This document shows positions 8,164-16,853 of a DNA stretch of 59,121 bases, one piece after another. The DNA comes from a virus. The stretch is from the IMG/VR virus record IMGVR_UViG_3300040816_000387, positions 1 to 59,121 of that record. One strand, written 5' to 3'. Position numbers and translations under genes: made by a program. How positions within the stretch are numbered: the first letter of the stretch is position 1; each line of letters opens with the position of its first letter. The notes under the pieces were generated by a model that made no database searches, was not told the origin of the DNA, and worked only from the letters and a program-made list of their open reading frames with translations.

Positions 8164-10497
8164 CTAGTGTCCTTCTAAAAAGTTTGAAGATATTTCTGGA
8201 GGAGACTTTAAGGTAACACCCTCTAACTTAACGGTATTTTCCATTATATGTTGAACAGTAGGCATAACTTGCTCTACTACATCTTCTCTTACTTCTATTA
8301 TTAATTGGTCATGAATCTGAGCTACTACTTGCCCATCTATGCCTAAACGTTTTAACTCTAAATTTATTTTTAAAGCAGCCCTATTAACTATAGAAGCTGC
8401 TAAAGATTGTATCTGAAAATTAAGAGATGCGTTATAGGAGTTTTTTAAATCTCTATATAAGTTTAGTACTGCTTCTTCTCCCAAATTTTTTGCTAGTTCT
8501 TTTCTAAAACCAAAATCTAAAATCTGACTTCCATACTTATCAAAAACCTCCTTACCTCTAACTAAATGTCTTGCTCTACCTACTTTATTCTTTATTACCC
8601 CAGTTCTTTCAAACTCCTCCTTTGAGTCCTCTATCCACTCAGCAACTCCTGGAAATCCTTCTAAGTAAGCTTCTCTTAACTCTTCTCCTTCTTTAGTAGG
8701 TATGCCTAGAGACTTGGCCAGAGCAAACCCAGACATACCGTAAGCAATACCTAAAGCATACGCCTTTGCTTTCTGTCTCTTTGAAGGATTTACTTTTTTA
8801 AGATAGTTATCTGCTTTTTTATCAGGAGACACTCCCTCTAACTTTTCTGTTCGTATAGCTACCGTACTATAAAAATCATGACCTTTATTAAATATCTCTT
8901 GTAGATTAATATCATTAGATATACTAGCAAAGATATGAGGCTCTAATGACTCGTAATCAGAGTCTATAAACTTATACCCAGGCCTAGAAATAAAGAATGC
9001 TCTAATCCTATTATTATACTTAATAACTATTGGATCATCTTCCCCGTCTTCTTTAGGCTTAGGCAACTGTTGTAAATCACTTCCGTATCTTCCAGTCACT
9101 GTACCGTGTTGTTTGAAGTACGGATAAAAAACTCCATCATCACTCTTCTCTAAGAGTCTATCAACATAAGTAGACTTTATCTTTAGAAGCCTATTATATA
9201 TTCTTAACTTATTAGCCCACTCAGCATCTTCTGCAATCTTTTCTATAACAGCATCATTAACTTGTTTAGCTCCTTTATCAGTGACTGATATAGCCTCGTA
9301 TTCTAAGCAGTCAAAAAATATATCAGATAAATGTTTTTTAGAACTTATGTTTATATACTCTCCTTTATTAAACTCTTTCCACAACTGTAAACTTATATTA
9401 GTTAAATCAGAATCTATAGAAGAGTCCACATCATTAACATCTAATAGAAAGTTTTTATAAGGAGAATCTTCTAAGGCTTCTATGTTCTTTTTAGAAAAAG
9501 AGTAGTTACCTGATTTATTCTTATCTAAAGGTATGTTCTTATACTCTACTAGTTTTTTAGCAAAAGATCCTTTATTTTTATAAGGGAACTTAGTTTTAGC
9601 TTGTTGTATTACCCAATGTTTTACTTTATTGAACTTTAGTAAATCATTAACTACCTGCTCTCTATAAGACTCTATGTGTAAAGATATTTCATCTCCCGTA
9701 CTTTTTATGAAGTCTATATCCAGTAAAACCCCTCTTCTTTCCATAGGGACAGTTACTTCCTTATATACAGGCATAACTTCTTCATTAAAAAAGAAATCCC
9801 TCATACCCTCCTTGTCTATCCTAAACACAAAGTAGGCGGCTAATCTAAGAGTTAAGTCGGTATCAGCACAAGCATATTTTGAAAGTAAATCAAAATCAGC
9901 CTTGTATAATTCAAAGTCAGTAGAAGACACTTTACCTCCATTCTTTACTATACTTTCTTTTAAGTCTATCTGTTCTTGATTAGCTTCATCATCCTCATCT
10001 AATTGCAAATCCTTCTTAAGCATTTGTGCCAAAGACTTCAAAGCAAAAGGTTTACCAAAACCTATCGCACCTTCCTCCATAATAGTATGCGCAGCTAAAG
10101 TAGTCTCACAATAAAGATAAGGAAGTAAGTCTACTCCATATTGGTAAAATATTATAGAAGTATCAAAAGAACCGTTATGTGTGATTATCTTTTTATTATT
10201 CTCTACCAGACATAAGAAAACTTTTTTTAAAAAGTCAGAACCTTTTACTCTCCCTATATAAAAATCATCGAAAGAATCAGTTTCTAAATTGTATATTAAA
10301 GTAGGGATATAAAAAGATATACCCGCTTTAGTACAAAAAGATGCTCCAATTATTCTATCTTTTCTAACATTCAAGCCAGTGGTTTCTGTATCCACTGCTA
10401 CTGCATTGGCCTCTTTTAATAAAGATATACATCTAATAACATCTTCCTTATTCTTTACAGTAAAATAATCTTTATGTACTCTTCTTTGTTCAGACAT
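8164..10497 (-). CDS. family A DNA polymerase with 3'-5' exonuclease
   Basis: 777 residues. The N-terminal DnaQ-like exonuclease is intact: D36/E38 ('VAVDTETTGL'), D112 ('THNGSFDTS') and Y208/D212 ('YACADTD'). The polymerase half has 'TVTGRYGSDLQQLP', motif A 'DSDYESLEPH' with catalytic D514 and steric-gate E519, motif B 'RQKAKAYALGIAYG' with R574, K578 and Y586, and motif C 'QIHDQLIIEV' with D730. The position equivalent to E. coli F762 is Leu582, a variant known from viral PolA surveys. No 5'-3' exonuclease domain; that function is separate at 18176-19198. It appears to be the main replicase, in place of the family B gp43 of T4. It overlaps the upstream gene by eight bases, and a copy of the dispersed motif lies at 9690-9706. 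Confidence 0.95.
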   Translation of the reverse strand: MSEQRRVHKDYFTVKNKEDVIRCISLLKEANAVAVDTETTGLNVRKDRIIGASFCTKAGISFYIPTLIYNLETDSFDDFYIGRVKGSDFLKKVFLCLVENNKKIITHNGSFDTSIIFYQYGVDLLPYLYCETTLAAHTIMEEGAIGFGKPFALKSLAQMLKKDLQLDEDDEANQEQIDLKESIVKNGGKVSSTDFELYKADFDLLSKYACADTDLTLRLAAYFVFRIDKEGMRDFFFNEEVMPVYKEVTVPMERRGVLLDIDFIKSTGDEISLHIESYREQVVNDLLKFNKVKHWVIQQAKTKFPYKNKGSFAKKLVEYKNIPLDKNKSGNYSFSKKNIEALEDSPYKNFLLDVNDVDSSIDSDLTNISLQLWKEFNKGEYINISSKKHLSDIFFDCLEYEAISVTDKGAKQVNDAVIEKIAEDAEWANKLRIYNRLLKIKSTYVDRLLEKSDDGVFYPYFKQHGTVTGRYGSDLQQLPKPKEDGEDDPIVIKYNNRIRAFFISRPGYKFIDSDYESLEPHIFASISNDINLQEIFNKGHDFYSTVAIRTEKLEGVSPDKKADNYLKKVNPSKRQKAKAYALGIAYGMSGFALAKSLGIPTKEGEELREAYLEGFPGVAEWIEDSKEEFERTGVIKNKVGRARHLVRGKEVFDKYGSQILDFGFRKELAKNLGEEAVLNLYRDLKNSYNASLNFQIQSLAASIVNRAALKINLELKRLGIDGQVVAQIHDQLIIEVREDVVEQVMPTVQHIMENTVKLEGVTLKSPPEISSNFLEGH

Positions 10498-10762
10498 GTT
10501 TTCTTCTATATCTAGGATTTCCGAATACTTTTATAGCTATTATTTTTCCTATACCAGAAGACACTACATAAACAGCCATCATAATAGTATCTCCAGATAA
10601 AACAGCATTCACACCTATTGTCGTAGCTATTAGCCACAAAGTAGACATAAAGATAGTGATAATAGTTAAATATACTACTTTATTTTCATAACTATATTTT
10701 ATATCAAAAACTTTTAAAATAGACTGTATTATCTGCAATACAGCCACTATTATATAATCCAT
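10490..10762 (-). CDS. small membrane protein
   Basis: 90 residues with hydrophobic segments at about 2-18, 29-52 ('VVYLTIITIFMSTLWLIATT') and 56-78 ('TIMMAVYVVSSGIGKIIAI'), ending in a basic 'NPRYRRKHV' tail that should stay in the cytoplasm. Two or three inner-membrane helices are predicted. I recognise no family. The gene is wedged between the polymerase (8-base overlap) and a small unknown gene (four bases away), so it is expressed with the replication genes. A role in anchoring replication or in superinfection exclusion would be speculation. Confidence 0.65.
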   Translation of the reverse strand: MDYIIVAVLQIIQSILKVFDIKYSYENKVVYLTIITIFMSTLWLIATTIGVNAVLSGDTIMMAVYVVSSGIGKIIAIKVFGNPRYRRKHV

Positions 10763-10766
10763 ATAC

Positions 10767-11018
10767 CTACGCTCTATTAGCTTCCAACAATTCTATGAGT
10801 TTTTCTAAATCTTCTCTATCAGTAAATCTAAAATCTTCATACTCAAATATTTCTACATACCAAGAATTATCATCTAATATTTCATCGTTGGATGCTGTAA
10901 TAAGAGAAAAATTCTTGAAGTCATATGTGTAGTAATAGAATGCATCATTACATCCCGACTCTTCTTGGGATACTTCTATTTTATCGAAGTTTAAATCAAT
11001 TAAATCTTGTTCTTTCAT
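10767..11018 (-). CDS. hypothetical acidic protein
   Basis: 83 residues, strongly acidic, rich in aromatic residues ('AFYYYTYDFKNF', 'WYVEIFEYEDFRF') and ending in a helix 'DREDLEKLIELLEANR'. No known domain is recognised. The mix of strands and one terminal helix suggests a compact alpha/beta fold. It is part of the small-gene cluster between the UvsW-like helicase and the polymerase, with only a few bases to each neighbour, and it starts at an ATG preceded by an AT-rich tract. Confidence 0.6.
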   Translation of the reverse strand: MKEQDLIDLNFDKIEVSQEESGCNDAFYYYTYDFKNFSLITASNDEILDDNSWYVEIFEYEDFRFTDREDLEKLIELLEANRA

Positions 11019-11031
11019 AACATTATTTTAT

Positions 11032-11301
11032 TTAAAATTCACCATATAAATCATACTTTTTAGGCTTCGGCTTCTCTACCTGTATTACATCGTGCTTAAT
11101 AACGAAGAGTTCTCCATTTAAAGGAGACAGTCTGTAGTCCCCTTTGTAATCATTGTTCCTCATATACTCACTCATAACCTCTATAATGCCTTCTATAACT
11201 TCTCCATTTACAGGTTTATTATTCTCATCCACTAACATCCATCTATCTCCTGGAGGCACTCTATTTGCTATGAGTATATTTGTTTCCTGTATTTGCTCCA
11301 T
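11032..11301 (-). CDS. hypothetical protein
   Basis: 89 residues, no family recognised. It has a proline-containing N-terminal part ('NRVPPGDRWMLVDENNKPV'), a central helix and a C-terminal 'VEKPKPKKYDLYGEF'. It overlaps the end of the preceding small gene by 41 bases in another frame. Both frames have plausible ATG starts and protein-like composition, so I keep both, but a later start cannot be excluded. Confidence 0.5.
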   Translation of the reverse strand: MEQIQETNILIANRVPPGDRWMLVDENNKPVNGEVIEGIIEVMSEYMRNNDYKGDYRLSPLNGELFVIKHDVIQVEKPKPKKYDLYGEF

Positions 11302-11479
11302 TATTATAAATGTTTTGAGTTTTTACAATTAAGTAAGCATCAAAAAAAGAATCAAAAAAATCTACATTATGTTCTCTATTAAGTTCATAAGCTAGATCTA
11401 TTACTTGTTTCCTTATTCCTTTCTTTTCAGCTTTAAACAATAAGTCTTCTAAAGATTTACTGTTGTAATGTCTTCTCAT
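11261..11479 (-). CDS. hypothetical small protein
   Basis: 72 residues. The first 55 look like a folded helical protein ('LEDLLFKAEKKGIRKQVIDL' then 'FFDSFFDAYLIVKT'), while the last 15 are low in complexity and coincide with the overlap into the next gene. It begins four bases inside the end of the UvsW-like gene (stop of that gene at 11476, start here at 11479). No function is suggested by the sequence. Confidence 0.5.
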   Translation of the reverse strand: MRRHYNSKSLEDLLFKAEKKGIRKQVIDLAYELNREHNVDFFDSFFDAYLIVKTQNIYNNGANTGNKYTHSK

Positions 11480-12813
11480 TCTATTATATTAATTAGGTTA
11501 TTTCTAAGCTCCATCTGTTCTTCTGACCAACTAACATTCTCTAATAACCAATTAATATATCTCTTAGGCATCCTACTAATAGGTATACCTTTATATTTTC
11601 CAAAAGTCATAATAACTTCATCAGATGTAGATTCCATACTAAACTCGTGTATAGGTACTGAAGTAAGTTTTTGTTCTTTCTTTCCGTACAGCTCCCATCT
11701 TCCTTTATCATCTTGTTTATATACCAGATCCTCAACCTTACCAAATCTTTCTAAAGAACCCACCAAATCTATAACCAGTACATCTTTTTTGTCAGGGTGT
11801 ATTCTTGTTCCTCTCCCCACAAATTGATACCACCAAGAAAGAGAAGACGTAGGTCTTGCACATATAAGACAATCTAATTCTGGATAATCAAACCCTACTG
11901 TAAGTATATTAACTTGAACAACAACTTTTATGTTCCCAGATTTAAAGTTATCTACTATATAATCTCTATCTACTTTATTAAGTTTGCTGTGCAGTACAGC
12001 AGAACCTGGTATCTTTTTTGACAAAGACTCGGCTTCTTGTATACTAGGTACAGCTATAAGTATAGATTTTCTGTCAGTCAAAGAGCTAACTTTATCTATT
12101 ATAGTTTGCTCTACATTAGATACTCTATAGGCATAGTTTATAGAGTCTTCAGTATAATCAGACTTTGAAGTATTAAATAGTAAGAAATCAGTATCGAACT
12201 TAACAGACTCATAAACTATAGGAGTCCAGTATTTAAGTTCTAGTATTTCTTTTATCTGAGCTACATAGATTATATCTTTAAAAAAATTACCCTTACTTGA
12301 TCTGTTAGTAAGCATTACTAGTTTAGAAAAGTTATTACCATCTAAATCTCTATTAGTCTGTAACTTTAAAGGAGTAGCAGTAAGGCCTAAGATATGAGAT
12401 GCGTTTATAGCGTTTAAGAATTTCCTCAACATACCTGAAGGCTCTCTTGGGAATCTATCACACTCATCTATTATTATTTTTTTTATCCCTAGTTCTTTTA
12501 CTTTTTTAGATGCTTTTACTATAGAGCCTATAGTTGCGTAAGTGACGTTCCCTATCTCTTTAGTATTCATTGATGCAGAAAATATATTAGCCTCTCCGCC
12601 CAAATTTATATACTTGTTGTAGTTCTGTTCTAGTAATTCTTTTGATGGTTGCAGAACGATAACCTTGTCTTGTATCCTGTCAGCTATACTCGCTATTACC
12701 ACAGACTTCCCAAAAGCAGTAGGAGCCACTATAATAGAAGGCTTTGCGTCCTTACTATTAAAAAACTCTACACCTTTATTTACAGGTTCTATTTGATTTG
12801 ATCGTAACTTCAT
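11476..12813 (-). CDS. uvsW: UvsW-like superfamily 2 DNA helicase
   Basis: 445 residues. Helicase motifs in order: Walker A 'APTAFGKS' (30-37), DECD box (116-119), 'GLTATP' (about 144-149) and motif VI 'QFVGRGTRIH' (about 325-334). This is the T4 UvsW/RecG-like set used for fork regression and for clearing R-loops before late replication. After the motor comes a short module with 'FGKYKGIPISRMPKRYINWL', the pattern of DUF3820-type domains, which T4 UvsW lacks as far as I know. The start coincides with the stop of the next upstream gene (one shared base). The symbol is by analogy. Confidence 0.85.
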   Translation of the reverse strand: MKLRSNQIEPVNKGVEFFNSKDAKPSIIVAPTAFGKSVVIASIADRIQDKVIVLQPSKELLEQNYNKYINLGGEANIFSASMNTKEIGNVTYATIGSIVKASKKVKELGIKKIIIDECDRFPREPSGMLRKFLNAINASHILGLTATPLKLQTNRDLDGNNFSKLVMLTNRSSKGNFFKDIIYVAQIKEILELKYWTPIVYESVKFDTDFLLFNTSKSDYTEDSINYAYRVSNVEQTIIDKVSSLTDRKSILIAVPSIQEAESLSKKIPGSAVLHSKLNKVDRDYIVDNFKSGNIKVVVQVNILTVGFDYPELDCLICARPTSSLSWWYQFVGRGTRIHPDKKDVLVIDLVGSLERFGKVEDLVYKQDDKGRWELYGKKEQKLTSVPIHEFSMESTSDEVIMTFGKYKGIPISRMPKRYINWLLENVSWSEEQMELRNNLINIIE

Positions 12814-13025
12814 TATTTATCTTTTTCTTTATAACTAATACCGTACTCCTGTATAAATCTATCCTTAAAAGCCTCTCCCACACCTATGTATACTATCTCG
12901 TACTCATAGGGAAGAAGAGGCTTTTTTTTGGATATACTTAACAAATCGTCTAAAGTATTTTCTGTAAATATACTAATTTTTTCTTTACTTTTTTTTGACT
13001 CCTTATAAACAACAACTAAAAACAT
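12813..13025 (-). CDS. hypothetical small protein
   Basis: 70 residues, basic and lysine-rich ('YKESKKSKEKISIF'), with two short strand-like stretches ('MFLVVVYKE', 'YEIVYIGVGE') and a terminal 'YGISYKEKDK'. No family recognised. It shares one base with both the NrdA gene upstream and the helicase gene downstream, so it is translationally coupled. The phrase 'YIGVGEAFKDRF' could be a nucleotide-pocket turn, but this is not enough for a call. Confidence 0.55.
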   Translation of the reverse strand: MFLVVVYKESKKSKEKISIFTENTLDDLLSISKKKPLLPYEYEIVYIGVGEAFKDRFIQEYGISYKEKDK

Positions 13026-15778
13026 TACTCACAACTTACACATTCTAAAATATTTCTTGAAAACATTTGTGCAGAGTTTTGACTAAACTGGTAGTACAGA
13101 GTTTTGATACCTTCCTCCCAAGCATATAAATATAGTTGATTAATATCTTTAGCAGGTATTGAAGGGTGTATTTGTAAATTTAAACTCTGAGACTGGTCTA
13201 TATACTTCTGCCTCTGTGCTGCTTGTAAAATTATTTCCTTTGGAGAAATCTCTACAAAAGTTTTGAACACTTCTTTTGTAGGAAAATCTAAGTGCTGTAC
13301 GGATCCATCTTTTTTAAGAATGCTATCCCAAACTTCTTCGGTATCTAAACTATACTTTTCTAACTCTGCTTTTAAGAAAGGATTCTTATATACAGTCTTT
13401 ATCTTTGCTAAATCTTTTACGAAGTAATTAGACTTAATAGGCTCAATACCCATAGATACTTGACCTAAAATAAAAGAACTTGATTTTGTAGGAGCAATAG
13501 CCATTAAAGTAGAGTTAGCATATCCATCTCTAACACATTGATACTTTGTAGGCATAGACATATATAAATCTTGAGAAGCCTTATCTGTACGCTCTTTTAA
13601 TGTACTAAAAATCTTATGATTGTATTGCTTTGCTTGTAAGGACTCAAAAGCTATATTTTTAGACTGAAGTAAAGAGTGATACCCTAAAACTCCTACACCT
13701 ATTGCCCTATGTTCTCTTGCGAATCTATGAGCTTTCTTCATTCCTGGTAAATCCCAAGCCTTTTGTATGAACTCATCCATTACTGCATTTAAAAAATAAA
13801 CATAGGTTTCTACAGCATCTGTTTTCTCTATCTCATCCCAATGTAGTAAGTTTATAGATCCTATGCAACAAACAAAAGATACATCATCATCTGAAGGGAG
13901 CATTATCTCCGAACAATTAAAAGTTTTCAACCCATTTGAAACAAAAATATGCTCATCAGTATAAACAGTCGGACAGTATACTGGTTCATTTTCTAATTTT
14001 TCTATGGATATTACCTTTGCTCTTTTTTTAGAATTATCTCTGTAATCTCTTGACTCTATAACCACACCTTTTCTTGTTAGGAAAGATGTTTTTTCTTCTA
14101 TTTTTAAAGCATCATTTTTATTTGAAAATATTAATCGCCAACAATCTTGAGTATTATAATATTTATGACCACCTTTACCATCAGGCAATAAAGTTTCTCC
14201 TGCATGTCTTAATATTTTTATAGAAGAAGAGAGTCCTAAATTTGTAAATAATACTTGTAATTCTTCCAAAAAGCCTCTGTTGATACAAGCATAACTTATT
14301 TGTAATGGATTACCGTTAGAAGTTCCTAAATTTGCTGTACCATCTGCATATAAAAGACCTCTTAAATATGACCATACAGTCTCTTCATTAGCCTCCCATA
14401 CCCAAGATGGAACATACCCTTTTTCAAAGTTTAATGCTTTTTTTAAAGTTCTTGAAGTTAATCGTTTCTTTCTAACTGTAGATTGGTTAGTACAGCACTC
14501 AACGAACTCAGCTGGTTTTCTTTTTCTTACAGAATTAGTTTTGCCCGTTTGATTAACTACTTGATAAGTATCACAACCATATTCATAATGTATTTTATTA
14601 AATTTTTCTTGGATTTCATCTACTAAATCAAAATCATTTTCCCATATATCAATCATAATCGAATCTTTATGCTGTGTTCCATCTGCTTGATATAATCCTA
14701 ATAAAAATGCTTCATCTTTCATATCTACTGTTCCGAAGATACCTTTATTAGTTTGAGTAGCAACATAATCTCCTATTCTTAAATCTTTAGCCTCTACTCT
14801 TACTATATCTTTTTTAGTATCATTTAACACAGCTATTCCGTGATTAGGACTTACTTTTTGAGACATTCCATTTGAATAAGTTATTTTAAGAACTTCTGAA
14901 TTATCATCCCTTAATAACATTTTTGATGCTTTAACTTCTTTCTCTCCATCAAACAAAATTAGCTCCTCCTCACTTTCATAGAGTTCTTGTACTGTTAAAT
15001 ACCCTTTTGAGGTAACAACCCTTTGATCAGAAGTTAAACATAGATTAGACGCTTTTATAGTATAAGGTAAATACTTGTAAGGAGTATTAAGGTTAGCTGT
15101 AGTTCTGAACATAATATAAGGAAGTCCAATCTCTCCTCTTCTTTGTATAATCTTCGCCCAAACTTTTCTCTTATAGGAATCCCCATCTTTCATATGTTGT
15201 AACCACTCATCTCCAACAGTAACTCCATACTGTAAATTTTGAATAGGATTACCTTCTGTGGCAATATCTAAAAATTCCAAAATATCATCGTGTTCTACGG
15301 GTAAGTATACAGCACAAGCACCTCGTCTTGCTTCAGCTTGTTTACACACATCTATAACAGTATCATAAAGTTTAGCATAATGTACTGGTCCATCAGCCTT
15401 ACCGCCAGTTCTTATAGAAGCACCTCTTGGCCGTATATCACCTAAATAAGCAGAAGTTCCTCCTCCATATTTTGACATCATTCCAATCTCTTTTGTAACA
15501 TCTAACATAGAATCCATACTATCATCAACATAGGAGCCATAACAACTTATAGGCAGTCCTTTATCTTTAGCGAAATTAACCCACACAGGAGTAGAAAGAC
15601 TATAAAAACCTCTTGACATATAGTCTTCAAACTTTTCAGAGAACCCTTGGATACCTAATAATCTTTCAGCAGCATCTGCTATTTCCTTAATTCTTTCTTC
15701 GGCAGATTCTTGTATATACCCTCTTGATAAGAAAGTTCTTGCATCATCATTAAGCCAATAATATTTATCGTACGACAT
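13025..15778 (-). CDS. nrdA: class I ribonucleotide reductase large subunit, intein-containing
   Basis: 917 residues as translated; removal of the 375-residue intein (C247-N621) leaves 542. The extein has 'LPISCYGSYVDDSMDSM', the substrate-side 'IKASNL/CSEIMLP' active-site segment (split by the intein exactly before its cysteine), 'VCCIGSINLL' where the thiyl-radical cysteine is expected, 'RAIGVGVLG', 'APTKSSSFILGQVSMGIEP' and the C-terminal redox pair 'CVSC'. There is no N-terminal ATP cone, so dATP overall-activity control is probably absent. It reduces ribonucleotides with NrdB, encoded 17 bases upstream. The mature protein is shorter than T4 NrdA. Confidence 0.95.
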   Translation of the reverse strand: MSYDKYYWLNDDARTFLSRGYIQESAEERIKEIADAAERLLGIQGFSEKFEDYMSRGFYSLSTPVWVNFAKDKGLPISCYGSYVDDSMDSMLDVTKEIGMMSKYGGGTSAYLGDIRPRGASIRTGGKADGPVHYAKLYDTVIDVCKQAEARRGACAVYLPVEHDDILEFLDIATEGNPIQNLQYGVTVGDEWLQHMKDGDSYKRKVWAKIIQRRGEIGLPYIMFRTTANLNTPYKYLPYTIKASNLCLTSDQRVVTSKGYLTVQELYESEEELILFDGEKEVKASKMLLRDDNSEVLKITYSNGMSQKVSPNHGIAVLNDTKKDIVRVEAKDLRIGDYVATQTNKGIFGTVDMKDEAFLLGLYQADGTQHKDSIMIDIWENDFDLVDEIQEKFNKIHYEYGCDTYQVVNQTGKTNSVRKRKPAEFVECCTNQSTVRKKRLTSRTLKKALNFEKGYVPSWVWEANEETVWSYLRGLLYADGTANLGTSNGNPLQISYACINRGFLEELQVLFTNLGLSSSIKILRHAGETLLPDGKGGHKYYNTQDCWRLIFSNKNDALKIEEKTSFLTRKGVVIESRDYRDNSKKRAKVISIEKLENEPVYCPTVYTDEHIFVSNGLKTFNCSEIMLPSDDDVSFVCCIGSINLLHWDEIEKTDAVETYVYFLNAVMDEFIQKAWDLPGMKKAHRFAREHRAIGVGVLGYHSLLQSKNIAFESLQAKQYNHKIFSTLKERTDKASQDLYMSMPTKYQCVRDGYANSTLMAIAPTKSSSFILGQVSMGIEPIKSNYFVKDLAKIKTVYKNPFLKAELEKYSLDTEEVWDSILKKDGSVQHLDFPTKEVFKTFVEISPKEIILQAAQRQKYIDQSQSLNLQIHPSIPAKDINQLYLYAWEEGIKTLYYQFSQNSAQMFSRNILECVSCE
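13916..15040 (-). other. intein with LAGLIDADG-type endonuclease in NrdA
   Basis: Encodes C247-N621 of the precursor. Block A starts 'CLTSDQRVVTSKGYLTVQEL', block B has 'SPNHGIAVL' (H313), two endonuclease motifs are 'LLGLYQADGT' (359-368) and 'LRGLLYADGT' (472-481), and the C-terminal blocks are 'VYCPTVYTDEHIFVSNG' and a final 'KTFN' before the +1 cysteine. The penultimate residue is Phe instead of the usual His. The residues before and after join into the conserved SNLCSEI of NrdA. Both catalytic Asp of the endonuclease motifs are present, so homing may still be active. Confidence 0.93.
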
Positions 15779-15795
15779 TTCTTTAATCTTTTAAT

Positions 15796-16779
15796 TTAAA
15801 ATAAATCATCTTCAGTAATAGACTTCTGTTTTTTAGAATAGTCTATTTGTCTCTTATAGAAAAAGTCTCCTTCCTTAGTAGAAGTTACCTCTACATCAAA
15901 CCACTTAGTTTTTTCTAATTCAGTCGCATCTACAGCAAATAAAGGTTTTATTCCAATCTTCTCCAAAGAATTATTAAATCTATTCATAATAAAATGTTGA
16001 ATAGTCTTCTTTGATAAAAATTCTAATTCTCCATTTTCGAATATCCAATCTAAAATCTTACACTCTGCTTTATAGGCTTTATTACATGCAGAATAAATTA
16101 AAGAAGTAAAGTCATCATCAAACCACTCTGGATACTCTTTTCTTATTATATTAATTATCTCCGCACCAAAATTACCATGTATATCTTCTTCTTTAGAAGT
16201 AGCTTCTACAACATTAGATATGCCTTTGAATATGTTCTTTTCTTTATTAAAAGACATCATAATAAGGAACTGGCTAAACAAAGAAACATGCTCAATGAAT
16301 AGAGAAAATAATAATACAGATTTAGTATACATTTTATCGTCTCTACTTCTAGTACCATCTAAATATTTAGACAAATAGGCAATACGATCTTTAATAGCAG
16401 GAATATCCACAACAGTCCTAAACTCATCTTCTAATCCTAAAATTCTAAGTAAACGTGCATAGGCATCTTTATGCCTTACCTCACTCTCGGCAAAAGTCAT
16501 ACCCACATCACCTATCTCAGTAATAGGCATGCGTTTGTACATATCTGCCCAAAAGGTTTTTACATTAACCTCTATCTGAGATATTGCCAGCATAGTCTTT
16601 TTTATGATACTCCGCTCTAACTCAGATACATTCACTTTAAAATCGTTAATGTCTGTAGTAAAGTTATACTCTGTATCAATCCAATAGGAGTGTCTAATAG
16701 CGTCTTTATATTCAAGTAAAGACGGGTAGTCGTATGGTAGAATGTTAGTTCTACCATCGAAAATTCTTCTCTTTTCCAT
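15796..16779 (-). CDS. nrdB: class I ribonucleotide reductase small subunit
   Basis: 327 residues. The di-iron ligands follow the family pattern: probably E70 ('ISQIEVNVK'), E100 and H103 ('AESEVRHKDAY'), E163 ('FIEHVSLF'), and E198/H201 ('EEDIHGNFG'). Tyr107 lies four residues after H103, the place of the stable radical tyrosine of class Ia enzymes. The C-terminus is acidic and ends 'TEDDLF', as expected for the tail that docks into NrdA. It precedes nrdA by 17 bases and has its own promoter-like box 26 bases upstream of the ATG, so the nrd genes may be induced as a unit. Confidence 0.95.
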   Translation of the reverse strand: MEKRRIFDGRTNILPYDYPSLLEYKDAIRHSYWIDTEYNFTTDINDFKVNVSELERSIIKKTMLAISQIEVNVKTFWADMYKRMPITEIGDVGMTFAESEVRHKDAYARLLRILGLEDEFRTVVDIPAIKDRIAYLSKYLDGTRSRDDKMYTKSVLLFSLFIEHVSLFSQFLIMMSFNKEKNIFKGISNVVEATSKEEDIHGNFGAEIINIIRKEYPEWFDDDFTSLIYSACNKAYKAECKILDWIFENGELEFLSKKTIQHFIMNRFNNSLEKIGIKPLFAVDATELEKTKWFDVEVTSTKEGDFFYKRQIDYSKKQKSITEDDLF

Positions 16780-16805
16780 AGCAGTTATTTTAAAATGAAT
16801 GCAAC

Positions 16806-16815
16806 TATAAATATA
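16806..16815 (-). promoter_or_regulatory. late-type promoter-like box TATATTTATA upstream of nrdB
   Basis: Coding-strand TATATTTATA, 26 bases before the nrdB ATG, in the 74-base gap after the helicase gene. It is the only copy of the ten-base box inside the replication block. Confidence 0.45.
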
Positions 16816-16853
16816 AAACTATAACCTAAAAACAAGACTAAAATAATAAAAAA

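Noticed and set aside
13916-15040. The NrdA insertion as two fused genes or a group I intron
   Set aside because: The reading frame is continuous, the ends carry Cys and Asn/Cys splice residues, and splicing blocks A, B, F and G are present in the protein, which defines an intein.
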